A DNA stretch of 46,395 bases. It comes from Bradyrhizobium sp. Leo170. Lineage in GTDB: Bacteria > Pseudomonadota > Alphaproteobacteria > Rhizobiales > Xanthobacteraceae. Positions 24,656-33,096 of the stretch are shown here, in pieces. Numbering within the stretch: the stretch's first letter is position 1; every line of letters starts with the position of its first letter. The notes beneath the pieces are model-generated. The model saw nothing but the letters and a program-made list of their open reading frames with translations. It had not been told where the DNA came from and made no database searches. Where the stretch lies: NCBI RefSeq assembly GCF_004296405.1, contig NZ_PSRR01000022.1, forward strand, positions 1 through 46,395, read 5' to 3'. Both the position numbers and the translations under genes were made by a program.

Positions 24656-25843
24656 ATGCAGCGTCGCGACCGCCAGCAGCCCGGATTTCCGCTGGTATTT
24701 TGGCGGGAGCTCGCCTGGTTGCGGCGGCGTCCGTTGCTCCTCATGCTCACCGTCGTCGTGCCGCTCGGCCTGATGCTGCTGTTGACGGCTATCCTGAGCG
24801 CGGGGATTGCCACGCGGCTGCCGATCGCGGTTCTTGATCTCGACGGGTCCGAACTCTCCCGTTCCGTCATCCGCGCGGTCGATGCCACGCCCGATACCGC
24901 CACCGTGCTTCATGTAGCCGAACTGTCGGAGGGGCGGCATCTGATCGTCGCGCGCAAGATCCGCGGCCTCCTGATGCTGCCGCGCAATCTGGAGCGCGAC
25001 GTTTTCGCCGGCCGTCGTCCGGAAGTCGTTCTCTTCTACAACACCCAGACATTTACGGTCGGCAATCTGGTCTTGCGGGGCGTCAACAGCGCCATACCGA
25101 CTGTCGCCGCGGGGATCCGGATCTCGCTCAGGACCGCGGAAGGGCAGCCGGTGGAGGAGGCGCAGGCCGCGATCACGCCGATCCCGCTGCAGACCCATGC
25201 GCTGTTCAATTCGACCCTGAACTATGTGCATTTCCTGCTCGCTGCGCTGTTGCCGGCGGTGCTGCAGACCGTCGTCGTGACTACGATGGCCTATGCCGTC
25301 GGCATTGATGTCGAGACACGTCATCGCTTTGCGATATTGCGACGCTTGGGCGGAGGACTCTTGCCGGCGATGTTTGGAAAGATGCTTCCGTATACGATCC
25401 TATTCTTGTCGATGCTCGGGATCGCCGATTTCGTGCTGTTCAAGTACTTGGAGCTGCCGCTGAGAGGCGATCCGGCAGTGCTCGTGATTGCCGGGATTGT
25501 CTTCGTCCTGGCCTGCCAGTTCATCGGAGCGCTGCTCGCGCTCTTGCTTCGGCCGGTGGCCGCGGCGGTGAGCATCGCCACGCTGTTGACGGCGCCGGCC
25601 TTCGGATTCATGGGCATCGGCTTTCCGCGGCTTGGCATGAACGCTTTCGCTTATGGCTATGGCGAGCTGTTGCCGGGCACCTGGTACTTGATAGCCCGGA
25701 TCGACCAGACCATCCGAGGAACGCCGCTCGATCTCTCGTGGAAGCCGGTGCTGGTACTGACCGGCTTGGTTGCCGTGCTTATCAGCCTCACCGCCATAAG
25801 GGTAAGGATCATGCGCCGATCTGTTCCGGAGCGCGCGGCATGA
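24656..25843 (+). CDS. ABC-2 type permease (YhhJ/YbhS-like), first of two
   Basis: A protein of 395 aa. One N-terminal helix (about 27-50) is followed by a large extracytoplasmic domain (about 50-180) and about five helices in the C-terminal half, the layout of ABC2_membrane_3 permeases. ALDLDGSELSRSV-type sequence after the first helix resembles the family's V-V-D-x-D-x-S start of the outer domain. It overlaps the second permease gene by ATGA (25840-25843). No nucleotide-binding domain is fused to it, and none is encoded nearby. Confidence 0.9.
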   Translation: MQRRDRQQPGFPLVFWRELAWLRRRPLLLMLTVVVPLGLMLLLTAILSAGIATRLPIAVLDLDGSELSRSVIRAVDATPDTATVLHVAELSEGRHLIVARKIRGLLMLPRNLERDVFAGRRPEVVLFYNTQTFTVGNLVLRGVNSAIPTVAAGIRISLRTAEGQPVEEAQAAITPIPLQTHALFNSTLNYVHFLLAALLPAVLQTVVVTTMAYAVGIDVETRHRFAILRRLGGGLLPAMFGKMLPYTILFLSMLGIADFVLFKYLELPLRGDPAVLVIAGIVFVLACQFIGALLALLLRPVAAAVSIATLLTAPAFGFMGIGFPRLGMNAFAYGYGELLPGTWYLIARIDQTIRGTPLDLSWKPVLVLTGLVAVLISLTAIRVRIMRRSVPERAA

Positions 25844-27021
25844 AGATGTTCCTCACCGTCTTTCGCAATGAAATCGGCCGGATATTCTCGCTGCGGCCGG
25901 TATTTTCGGTCGTAGTGCTCGCCGCCGCCGTCTACGCGCTGTTCTACCCGCAGCCCTATCTGAACGAAGCCCTGCGCAGGGTTCCGATCGCGGTCGTCGA
26001 TCAGGACCGCACCCAGACCAGTCGCGAACTGGCGAGGCTGGTCGACGCGACATCCGATGTCGCAGTGGCCAGGGTCCTCCCGGACGTCCCGACGGCCGAG
26101 CGCGAGGTCTATGACCGTTCGATTTTCGGGATCCTCCTCATTCCGCAGCATTTCGAGCGGGACCTGCTGCATGGCCGATCGTCACCGATCGCACTCTACG
26201 CGGACGCCAGCTATTTCCTGATGTATCAGCGCATGAACGGCGCGGTGACGGCGGTGTCGCGTACGCTCGGAACCAATTTCGAGATCGCGCGCTTGGTCGG
26301 GCTCGGCGTCGATCCGCCGGTTGCGGCCGCGGTGACCGATCCAATGCCTTTCATTCCGGTTCCGCTGTTCAACCCGCAGGGCGGTTACGCCACCTATATC
26401 CTGCCCGCCGCCTTCGTGCTGATCCTGCAGCAGACGTTGCTGATCGGCGTAGGCTTGCTCGGCACCTTGCCGGGAGCGCAGGTGATCTGGACCGGCACGG
26501 CGCGAAGGCGCGTCAGCGACCTCGCCTTTGAATCGATCGCGACCGTAGCAGGCAAGCTGCTCGCCTATCTTGCGATCCACGCGCTGATCGTTGCGACCTA
26601 CCTGATTGGCCTGCCATATCTTTACGGGATTCCACGCCTCGGTTCGGTCGCGACCATTTTGGCCTTCGCGGTGCCGTTCACGCTCGCGGTGGGAGGTCTC
26701 GGCCTGGTGGTCGCGGCGACCTTCCGCAATCCGCTGGCGGTCCAGCTCGTCTTCGCAGCGATTGGGCTGCCGTTCTTCTTCCTTGCGGGCTTTGCCTGGC
26801 CCGCCGAAGTGATGCCCGCGCCGGTCAGGCTATTGTCGCAGCTATTGCCAAGCACGCTTGCGATCGATGGCCTGGTCGACGTCGCCCAACTCGGCGCTAG
26901 CCTGTCCGACGTCCACCGCGAATTCCTGGGTCTTTGGCTGCTCGTAGCCGTCTATGCCTGCATCGCCGTGATCATCGAGTTTATCAGGCGGCGCCGTGCG
27001 CCGCTTCCCGTCCCCGGCTGA
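25840..27021 (+). CDS. ABC-2 type permease, second of two
   Basis: A protein of 393 aa with the same topology as the preceding permease: helix at about 18-36, outer domain with A-V-V-D-Q-D-R-T-Q-T-S-R-E-L, then five C-terminal helices and a basic tail. The two permeases probably form a heterodimer, the membrane part of an exporter with the HlyD-type adaptor. The export substrate is unknown; YbhFSR-type relatives handle cations and drugs. The energising ATPase must come from elsewhere or is absent. Confidence 0.9.
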   Translation: MKMFLTVFRNEIGRIFSLRPVFSVVVLAAAVYALFYPQPYLNEALRRVPIAVVDQDRTQTSRELARLVDATSDVAVARVLPDVPTAEREVYDRSIFGILLIPQHFERDLLHGRSSPIALYADASYFLMYQRMNGAVTAVSRTLGTNFEIARLVGLGVDPPVAAAVTDPMPFIPVPLFNPQGGYATYILPAAFVLILQQTLLIGVGLLGTLPGAQVIWTGTARRRVSDLAFESIATVAGKLLAYLAIHALIVATYLIGLPYLYGIPRLGSVATILAFAVPFTLAVGGLGLVVAATFRNPLAVQLVFAAIGLPFFFLAGFAWPAEVMPAPVRLLSQLLPSTLAIDGLVDVAQLGASLSDVHREFLGLWLLVAVYACIAVIIEFIRRRRAPLPVPG

Positions 27022-27031
27022 GGACATCGCA

Positions 27032-27481
27032 ATGGACGCCTCGATCATTTCCGCGCTCGCTGCCCTGACCGGGACCGCCGTCGGCGGGATGACCAGTCTG
27101 ATCGCGAACTTGCTGACCCAGCGGCTCCAGCTTCGCGCGCAATGGCTGTCGCATGAGCAGAGCCGCCGTCAGGACCTTTACCGGGAGTTCATCGAGCAAG
27201 CCTCGAAATGCTATATCGATGCGCTCCAGCACGATGAGGCCGACATACCGGGCCTGGTCGGTCTCTACGGCAAGCTTGGAAGGATGCGGGTGCTATCGAG
27301 TGAACGCGTCGTCCACTGCGGCGAGCACATCGCGAGGAAGATCCTCGACACTTACCTTGAGCCTGACCGGACTTTCGTCGAGCTTCGCGAGATGGCGAAG
27401 CATGGCGCGATCGACCTGTTGCACGAGTTCAGCGTGGCCTGCCGCATGGAGTTCGAGGAGCTGGATGCCCGGCGTTTCTGA
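27032..27481 (+). CDS. Hypothetical protein, 149 aa, end of the ndh-efflux operon
   Basis: ATG 27032 follows the permease stop by 10 bases with GAGGACA upstream. Residues 4-28 (Ala/Gly/Thr/Leu rich, GTAVGGMTSLIANLL) may be one membrane helix. The rest is a helical, charged domain with YREFIEQASKCYIDAL and YGKLGRMRVLSSERVV. It looks like a small membrane-tethered helical protein seen in many proteobacteria without known function. No catalytic motif is visible. Its position suggests expression with the exporter. Confidence 0.72.
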   Translation: MDASIISALAALTGTAVGGMTSLIANLLTQRLQLRAQWLSHEQSRRQDLYREFIEQASKCYIDALQHDEADIPGLVGLYGKLGRMRVLSSERVVHCGEHIARKILDTYLEPDRTFVELREMAKHGAIDLLHEFSVACRMEFEELDARRF

Positions 27482-27587
27482 GCTGGTTGATTTCAAGCCG
27501 CGAATGGCTTCATTCGGCCGCGACCAGCGAGCGGGCAAAGCAAAGGCCCGGTCGCAGTGTCTTGAAGTCAAGCATCAATAGCCGTCG

Positions 27588-28823
27588 CTAGGCAGCCGAG
27601 GGCTTATGCTCCTGAGGGCGTGGCACGGCGCCGCTGACGAGCAGTCCCTCGATCCGGCTGTCGTCATAGCCCAACTCCTTGAGAATATCGGCATTGTGCT
27701 CGCCGAGCTTCGGCGCGCGCCTGGCCGCGACCTTCGTCACGCCGTGGATCTGCAGCGGACTGCTGACGGTGAACGTCAGATTGCCGCCAGCGCCCTCGAG
27801 CGGAACGACGATGTCGTTCTCGTGCAGCTGCGGATCCTTGACGACCTCGTAAGGCGCCCGGACCACACCGAAAGTGATGTGGCTGTGATCGAAAACGTCG
27901 TGCCAATGCGACATCGGTTGCGAACGGAATACCTCGTCGAGGATTGCCGAAAGCTGTGCCGCGTTTGCCACCAGCTTTGCGGCATCCGAGAAGCGGGCGT
28001 CGGACAAGAGATCGGGGCGGCCGACAGCGGTCGCGAAGGCAGGCCATTTGTCAGGCGTCAGCACGATCAGGAACCAGGCCTCGTCGGAGGCCTGATAGAC
28101 ATTGAAGATCGCGTTCGGTGGGCTCTTGCGATCGTGCAATGGATAGAACTGGGCGTCGCACAGCGCCGCTTGGACCGAGACACCGCAGGCCCAGACACCC
28201 GAGGCGAGCAGCGACGTCGTCACGTAAGAGCCTTGCCCCGTCCGCTCACGCCGGTACAGCGCGGTCACGATGGCCGAGTAGAGGCTGACGGCGGTGGCAT
28301 GATCGCCGCTGCCGGAGACCGGCAAGGTCGGCGGCGCGCCGGCATCGCGGGTGAGGGAAAGCAGGCCGCTCCGCGCCCAATAGGCGGTGATGTCAAATCC
28401 GGGCAGGTCGGCATCCGGCCCCTTGTCGCCATAGCCGGTAATGTCGGCATAGATCAGGCGGGGATTCCACGCCGTGACATCCTCATAGTTGAGCTTCAAC
28501 CGCTTGCGCGCGGGGTGCGGGGTGTTGACGATCAGCACGTCGGCCCATTTGACCAGCCGCTCGAGAATCTCAGCCGCGTGCGGCGATTTCAGATCCAGCG
28601 TCAGGCTCCGCTTGTTGCGATTGTTCAGATGCCAGGGATAGTTGTCCTTGGCACGCGGCTGCGGCGGGATCTTGTAGCCGATGCGCCAGGTATCGCCGCT
28701 TGGCGGCTCGACCTTGATGACGTCAGCGCCGAAGTCGGAGAGGATGACGGCGGCTCCCGGGCCGGCGATGAAACTCGCCAGATCCACAACCTTCAGTCCC
28801 GAGAAAATGTTGTCAGTGGACAT
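27588..28823 (-). CDS. Class III (CaiB/BaiF-type) CoA-transferase
   Basis: A protein of 411 aa. The start has G-L-K-V-V-D-L-A-S-F-I-A-G-P, the family signature. F-G-A-D-V-I-K-V-E-P-P lies at about 31-41, N-N-R-N-K-R-S-L-T-L-D-L near 67-78, and D144 in L-P-G-F-D is the probable nucleophile that forms the enzyme-CoA link. These enzymes move CoA between acids through mixed anhydride and thioester intermediates. Last gene of the minus-strand acyl-CoA block; GAGGAG lies 8 bases before the ATG. Donor and acceptor are unknown. It is convergent with the gene ending at 27481. Confidence 0.92.
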   Translation of the reverse strand: MSTDNIFSGLKVVDLASFIAGPGAAVILSDFGADVIKVEPPSGDTWRIGYKIPPQPRAKDNYPWHLNNRNKRSLTLDLKSPHAAEILERLVKWADVLIVNTPHPARKRLKLNYEDVTAWNPRLIYADITGYGDKGPDADLPGFDITAYWARSGLLSLTRDAGAPPTLPVSGSGDHATAVSLYSAIVTALYRRERTGQGSYVTTSLLASGVWACGVSVQAALCDAQFYPLHDRKSPPNAIFNVYQASDEAWFLIVLTPDKWPAFATAVGRPDLLSDARFSDAAKLVANAAQLSAILDEVFRSQPMSHWHDVFDHSHITFGVVRAPYEVVKDPQLHENDIVVPLEGAGGNLTFTVSSPLQIHGVTKVAARRAPKLGEHNADILKELGYDDSRIEGLLVSGAVPRPQEHKPSAA

Positions 28824-28840
28824 TTGCTGTCTCCTCAGCG

Positions 28841-29776
28841 TTACAGTTTGTGCGCGATCGAATGACGGGTGTCATCGGCGGCCGGGCGGTCCAGCACGCG
28901 GGAAATCCATCCGGTTAGCCGCGTCTGGACTTCGCGGCGATTGGTTTCGTTGAGCATCTCGTGGCGTCCGCCCGGATAGGCATCGAAGGCGATGTCGTGC
29001 AGGCCGGCGGCGCGGTAGCGCTCCACCAGGAGTCTGACGCCATCGAGGTATTGGCCGACGGGATCTTCGCTGCCGGAAAACAGGTAGACCGGTAGGTCGC
29101 AGCGTATCTTTGACAAGGCAACGGGATCGCAGAGCGTGGGAGCCGAACCAAGAAAGGACGCAAGCGAATCCGGCTGCAGGGCCGCAAAACACAGGGGGTC
29201 ATCGATGAACGCGTCGACAACGAGCTCATCGCGGCTCAGCCAGTCGAACGGCGTGCGCGCCGGCTCAAATGCGGCGTTGAGCAGGTTCGCTCCGGGTGGC
29301 GCCGAACTCGCCAGTCGCGCCAGCCCGTCGAGCGCCCCTGACCCCGAAAGGATGAGACCATCGATTTTATGGCCGTGACCGATCGCATAGCGCTGCGCCG
29401 CGAAGGAGCCCATGCTGTGGCCAAACAGGAGCAGGGGCAGGTCGGGATGCTCGTTCCTGGCAACTTCGCTGAGGCGCACCATGTCCGCCACGAGCAGCTC
29501 GAAGCCGCCTTCGCCAAAATCTCCCAACTGTGCGGCCGAGCGAGCGGTGAGTCCATGACCGCGATGATCGTTGCCGTAGACTGTAAGCCCCATCGAAACC
29601 AGAACATCGATGGTGTCGACGTAGCGCCTCAGATGTTCGCCCATGCCGTGCGCGATCTGGATCACGCCCCGGGTCGGCCCGCAGCTGTCCCAGCGCGCGC
29701 AGGCTACGCATAATCCGTCGGCACTGGTGAGCTGAAATTCGGCGCTTGGACTCGCGGATGTTTTGGAGACTGCCAT
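28841..29776 (-). CDS. Monoacylglycerol-lipase-like alpha/beta hydrolase (Hydrolase_4)
   Basis: A protein of 311 aa. The oxyanion motif H-G-M-G-E-H lies at 43-48, N-D-H-R-G-H-G at 69-75, and nucleophile S121 in G-H-S-M-G-S. S-G-S-E-D-P-V-G and G-R-H-E-M-L-N-E supply the acid and base. This is the pattern of monoacylglycerol lipases and lysophospholipases, releasing fatty acids in or near the cytoplasm. ATG 29776 is preferred because the frame's upstream extension to 29908 lies inside the enoyl-CoA hydratase gene. It fits as a source of acyl chains for the surrounding beta-oxidation genes. Confidence 0.88.
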   Translation of the reverse strand: MAVSKTSASPSAEFQLTSADGLCVACARWDSCGPTRGVIQIAHGMGEHLRRYVDTIDVLVSMGLTVYGNDHRGHGLTARSAAQLGDFGEGGFELLVADMVRLSEVARNEHPDLPLLLFGHSMGSFAAQRYAIGHGHKIDGLILSGSGALDGLARLASSAPPGANLLNAAFEPARTPFDWLSRDELVVDAFIDDPLCFAALQPDSLASFLGSAPTLCDPVALSKIRCDLPVYLFSGSEDPVGQYLDGVRLLVERYRAAGLHDIAFDAYPGGRHEMLNETNRREVQTRLTGWISRVLDRPAADDTRHSIAHKL

Positions 29777-29801
29777 GACACGCCTTTCAGCCACTCGCGC
29801 T

Positions 29802-30596
29802 TCAACGACCATGAAACTGCGGCACGCGCTTCTCGAGGAAAGCGGCAGTGCCTTCCTTCTTGTCCTCGGTCGCGGCGCAGATGCCGAAATAGGAGGCCTC
29901 CAGCGCAAATCCCTCCCTCTGGCTTGTCTCGAGGCCCTTGTGAGCTGCTTCCAGTGAGAATTTCACGGCGATCGGCGCGTTGGCGGCGATCTGCTTCAAG
30001 ATCGCTTCGGCGCGCGCGATCACCTCAGTCGCCGGCACAACCTCGTTCACCAACCCGATGCGGTATGCTTCCTGCGCCGAAATCGTTTCCCCGGTCAGGA
30101 TGAGCTGCAGAGCCCGGCCCTTGCCGACCAGCCGGGGCAAACGTTGCGTGCCGCCGCCGCCGGGTAACAGGCCGAGCTTGACCTCGGGTTGTCCGAACTT
30201 GGCATGCTCGGCCGCGATCCGGATGGTGCAGGCCATCGCCGTTTCGCAACCACCGCCAAGCGCGAAGCCATTGATCGCCGCGATCACGGGCTTGCCGAGA
30301 TTTTCGATCAGGTTCAGCACATCCTGACCGAAGCGACTGGATTCCTCCGCCTCATAGGCGTCGACATGGGCGAGCTCGCTGATATCGGCCCCGGCGATGA
30401 AGGCCTTGTCGCCGGCGCCTGTGAGGATCACGCCGTGCACGGATGCGTCAGCCTTTGCGTCCTCGAACGCTCTCTGCAGGTCGATCCAGGTCGGCGTGTT
30501 CAGGGCATTGAGCACTTTTGGGCGATTGAGGGTCACGTAGGCGATGCCGTTCTTCTTCTCGTAGAGCACGTTCGCCAGCGCCAACGTATCTGCCAT
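29802..30596 (-). CDS. Enoyl-CoA hydratase (crotonase family)
   Basis: A protein of 264 aa of crotonase fold. The oxyanion-hole segments A-F-I-A-G-A-D-I and N-G-F-A-L-G-G-G-C-E are present, and both catalytic Glu residues are seen: in G-G-G-C-E (about 118) and in F-G-Q-P-E-V (about 138). It hydrates trans-2-enoyl-CoA to (S)-3-hydroxyacyl-CoA in beta-oxidation. The ATG at 30596 has GAGGAG 7 bases upstream; longer frames upstream are shadows. It lies between the acyl-CoA dehydrogenase and the lipase-like gene on the same strand. Confidence 0.93.
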   Translation of the reverse strand: MADTLALANVLYEKKNGIAYVTLNRPKVLNALNTPTWIDLQRAFEDAKADASVHGVILTGAGDKAFIAGADISELAHVDAYEAEESSRFGQDVLNLIENLGKPVIAAINGFALGGGCETAMACTIRIAAEHAKFGQPEVKLGLLPGGGGTQRLPRLVGKGRALQLILTGETISAQEAYRIGLVNEVVPATEVIARAEAILKQIAANAPIAVKFSLEAAHKGLETSQREGFALEASYFGICAATEDKKEGTAAFLEKRVPQFHGR

Positions 30597-30661
30597 TACT
30601 GTCTCCTCGTCCGGAACGGGATGGGCGGAGGGCGTGACCTCTCGCCCGTTCTGCGGCGCGG

Positions 30662-31879
30662 TTAGATGAAGGCGCTGATGCCGGTGATCGCCTTGCCGAC
30701 GATCAGATTCTGCATCTGGTAGGTTCCTTCGTAGGAGTAGAGCGCCTCGACGTCGGCAAAGAAGCGCGCCACGTTGTAGTCCGCGACGATGCCGTTGCCG
30801 CCCAAAAGTTCGCGCCCCCACGCGACGGTTTCGCGAGCTTTCGCCGTGCAGAAGGCTTTGGCCAGCGCCGCATGGTGGTCGCCGAGCTTGCCTTCGTCGT
30901 CGAGCTGGGCCAGCCGGAGCATCATGCATTGGCAAGCGGTAAGGTTGCCGAGCATCTTGGCCAGCAGATCCTGCACCAGCTGGAACGAGGCGATGGGCTT
31001 GCCGAACTGGAGACGGCTCTGGGTGTAGGCGAGGGTGTTCTCAAATGCGCCCATCTGCGCACCGGTCGATGCCCACCCGACCATGTAGCGGGTCATGCGC
31101 AATACGCGGGCGGTGTCGCGGAAGGAGTTGCCGCCCTGCAGCCGGCTAGCTTCTGGCACGCGCACGTCCGTCAGCGTAATCTGGCCGTTCTGGACAACCT
31201 TGAGCGCGACCTTGTGTTCGATCTTCTCGACGCTGAAGCCGGGCGAGCTCTTGTTCTCCACGATAAAGCCCTTCACCTGGTTGTCGCCGAGGTCGCGGGC
31301 CCAGATGATGGAGAGATCGCACCATGGCGCGTTGCCGATCCAGTGCTTCTGGCCGTTCAGGACCCAGGAATCGCCGTCGCGCTTCGCGGTCGTGGTCAGG
31401 CCGCCGCTCGCACCGGAGCCGATCAAGGGCTCGGTCAGGCCGAAGCAGCCGATCTTCTCGAAACGAGCCATCTGCGGCAGCCATTTCTGCTTCTGCTCTT
31501 CGGAACCGTCGAGATAGATCGAGCCCATCGCAAGGCCACTGTGGACACCGAAGAAGGTACAGATCGACGGATCGACCCGTGCCAACTCCATTGCCACGAA
31601 GCCGAACTGCTTCTGGCTGCCGCCGGCGCATCCATAGCCTTCGTAGCCAAGCCCGCCGATGCCGAGCTCCTTGAATGACGGCAACAGTTCGAACGGGAAG
31701 GCGTCGTCGGACCAATATTTGTTGATGATCGGCTTGACCTTCGTATCCATGTAGGCCCGCACCTTCTTGACAAGCGCCAACTCGTCGGCGTTCAGGAGCT
31801 CGACAAGTTGGTAGAAATCGCCGTCCGGCACTGGCAGTGCCTTCGCGTCCGGTTTGCGGGCTGCAGTGGCTGTGGCCAT
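30662..31879 (-). CDS. Acyl-CoA dehydrogenase (glutaryl-CoA dehydrogenase-like), paralogue 2
   Basis: A protein of 405 aa, the same length as the enzyme at 19388-20605 and alike throughout (for example GDFY, FVAMELARVD, FGLTEPL, FSVEKI, LGGNGI, YSYEGT); by eye close to 60% identical. FAD-dependent alpha,beta-oxidation of an acyl-CoA is expected. AAGGAG lies 7 bases before the ATG. Here it is placed with an enoyl-CoA hydratase and a 3-hydroxyacyl-CoA dehydrogenase, giving a near-complete beta-oxidation set lacking only a thiolase. Confidence 0.92.
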   Translation of the reverse strand: MATATAARKPDAKALPVPDGDFYQLVELLNADELALVKKVRAYMDTKVKPIINKYWSDDAFPFELLPSFKELGIGGLGYEGYGCAGGSQKQFGFVAMELARVDPSICTFFGVHSGLAMGSIYLDGSEEQKQKWLPQMARFEKIGCFGLTEPLIGSGASGGLTTTAKRDGDSWVLNGQKHWIGNAPWCDLSIIWARDLGDNQVKGFIVENKSSPGFSVEKIEHKVALKVVQNGQITLTDVRVPEASRLQGGNSFRDTARVLRMTRYMVGWASTGAQMGAFENTLAYTQSRLQFGKPIASFQLVQDLLAKMLGNLTACQCMMLRLAQLDDEGKLGDHHAALAKAFCTAKARETVAWGRELLGGNGIVADYNVARFFADVEALYSYEGTYQMQNLIVGKAITGISAFI

Positions 31880-31954
31880 GTTGAATCTCCTTGGCGGGAC
31901 GGTTTGAAGCGCGAAAGCCTGAGCGAAGCGTCGAGCGTGCTGATTGGTCTCGCC

Positions 31955-32032
31955 GCCGAATTTGCCGGGAGCGCCGTCCGCGTTCTTGAAGCCGCTTGCC
32001 GTTCCAGGGACGTTTTTGCTTCGTTGTAGCGG
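31955..32032. repeat. Short dispersed repeat upstream of acyl-CoA dehydrogenase 2
   Basis: Second copy of the element at 14028-14105, containing GAATTTG and GAAGCCGCTTGCCG. It lies in the 250-base gap between the 3-hydroxyacyl-CoA dehydrogenase stop and the dehydrogenase start, about 75-150 bases before that start. The rest of this gap shows no gene. Confidence 0.45.
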
Positions 32033-32129
32033 GAGCGGCGAAGTGCGAATTCGTCGCCGCGCCGTCGTGAATTCGCCTCCAAGGACTGAGGTTTTGGAGG
32101 CGCGTGCGGTCCGATCGAACGTTTGGCGA

Positions 32130-33095
32130 TTAGGCGACCTTTGCCTGATTTGCCTTGCTGGCCTTGTTGCGCATTTCGATAAGCCCGAGCAGGATTTCGT
32201 CGCGCTCCGCAGCCAGCTCGTCGATAGAGCGTGAACCGACTTCGGCGTGAACGCCGTCGATCAGCTTTTGCTGAACCTCAGGGGTAAGCTCCGGCGAGCC
32301 CAGCACCTTCCACCAGGCCGTCATCGGACCGGTGAACTGTTTGAAGAAATGCTCGATGCCACCCTGGCCGCCGCCGAGATGATTGAGAAGCACTTGGCCC
32401 ATAATGCCCCAACGCAGGCCTGGCCCCCAGCTCAACGCGGTGTCGACGTCGGCGACGCTGACGACCCCGTCAGCAACAAGGTGATAGACCTCCCGCGCCA
32501 GTGCGGCTTGCAGTCGGTTCGCGACGTGGCCGGGCACTTCTTTGTTGAGACGGATCGTCCGCTTGCCGATGGACGTATAGAACTCCGCGGCGCGGCGTAT
32601 GGTGTCCTCTGAAGTCCTGACGCCGCCAACGATCTCAACGAGCGGGACTAGATGAGGCGGATTGAAGGGATGCCCGATCACGCAGCGCTCTGGATGCAAC
32701 TCGCAGGCGGACTGGATCTCGCTCATGGTCAGCCCCGACGAGCTCGAGGCGATGATCGCATCGGCGGGCAGGAGCTCGTCGAGCTGCTTATACAGCGTTC
32801 GTTTGAAATCGAGTTTTTCCGGGCCGTTCTCCTGAACGAGATCAGCGTCCCTCACCGCGTTCGCGAGTGCTGCGGTGAAAGTCAGCCTGCTCTGTGTTGC
32901 GCCGGGCGCAAGGCCTAATCGCTGCAGCGCCGGCCAGGCCGTTGCAACAAAGCGCCTGAGAGCCGCTTCCGCGTCCGGGGCAACGTCGGTCGCCACAACC
33001 TCGAGGCCGTTCGCAAGGAAGAGGGCGGTCCAGCTCGCGCCAATGACGCCCGTTCCTATGATGGCCACCCGGCGAATGGGCTTGTGCTCCGGCAT
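32130..33095 (-). CDS. 3-hydroxyacyl-CoA dehydrogenase / L-carnitine-dehydrogenase-like
   Basis: A protein of 321 aa. The N-terminal Rossmann fold has G-T-G-V-I-G-A-S-W at about 13-21. The catalytic S-S-S-S-G-L and G-H-P-F-N-P-P-H-L-V-P-L-V-E blocks (catalytic His) follow, then the C-terminal helical domain. Sequence style (GVIGASW, single C-terminal domain, about 320 aa) is nearest to carnitine 3-dehydrogenase and lambda-crystallin-type enzymes; an ordinary (S)-3-hydroxyacyl-CoA dehydrogenase is the other option. ATG 33095 has GGAGAATT directly upstream. It starts 2 bases from the stop of the beta-propeller gene, so the two are coupled. Confidence 0.88.
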   Translation of the reverse strand: MPEHKPIRRVAIIGTGVIGASWTALFLANGLEVVATDVAPDAEAALRRFVATAWPALQRLGLAPGATQSRLTFTAALANAVRDADLVQENGPEKLDFKRTLYKQLDELLPADAIIASSSSGLTMSEIQSACELHPERCVIGHPFNPPHLVPLVEIVGGVRTSEDTIRRAAEFYTSIGKRTIRLNKEVPGHVANRLQAALAREVYHLVADGVVSVADVDTALSWGPGLRWGIMGQVLLNHLGGGQGGIEHFFKQFTGPMTAWWKVLGSPELTPEVQQKLIDGVHAEVGSRSIDELAAERDEILLGLIEMRNKASKANQAKVA

Positions 33096-33096
33096 A

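Noticed and set aside
27501..27516. CGAATG-GCTT-CATTCG hairpin between convergent genes
   Set aside because: Only 6 bp with no T-run on either side; too weak to call a terminator.
27606..28865. 419-aa plus-strand frame opposite the CoA-transferase
   Set aside because: Shadow; the minus-strand product has full family motifs and a good ribosome binding site.
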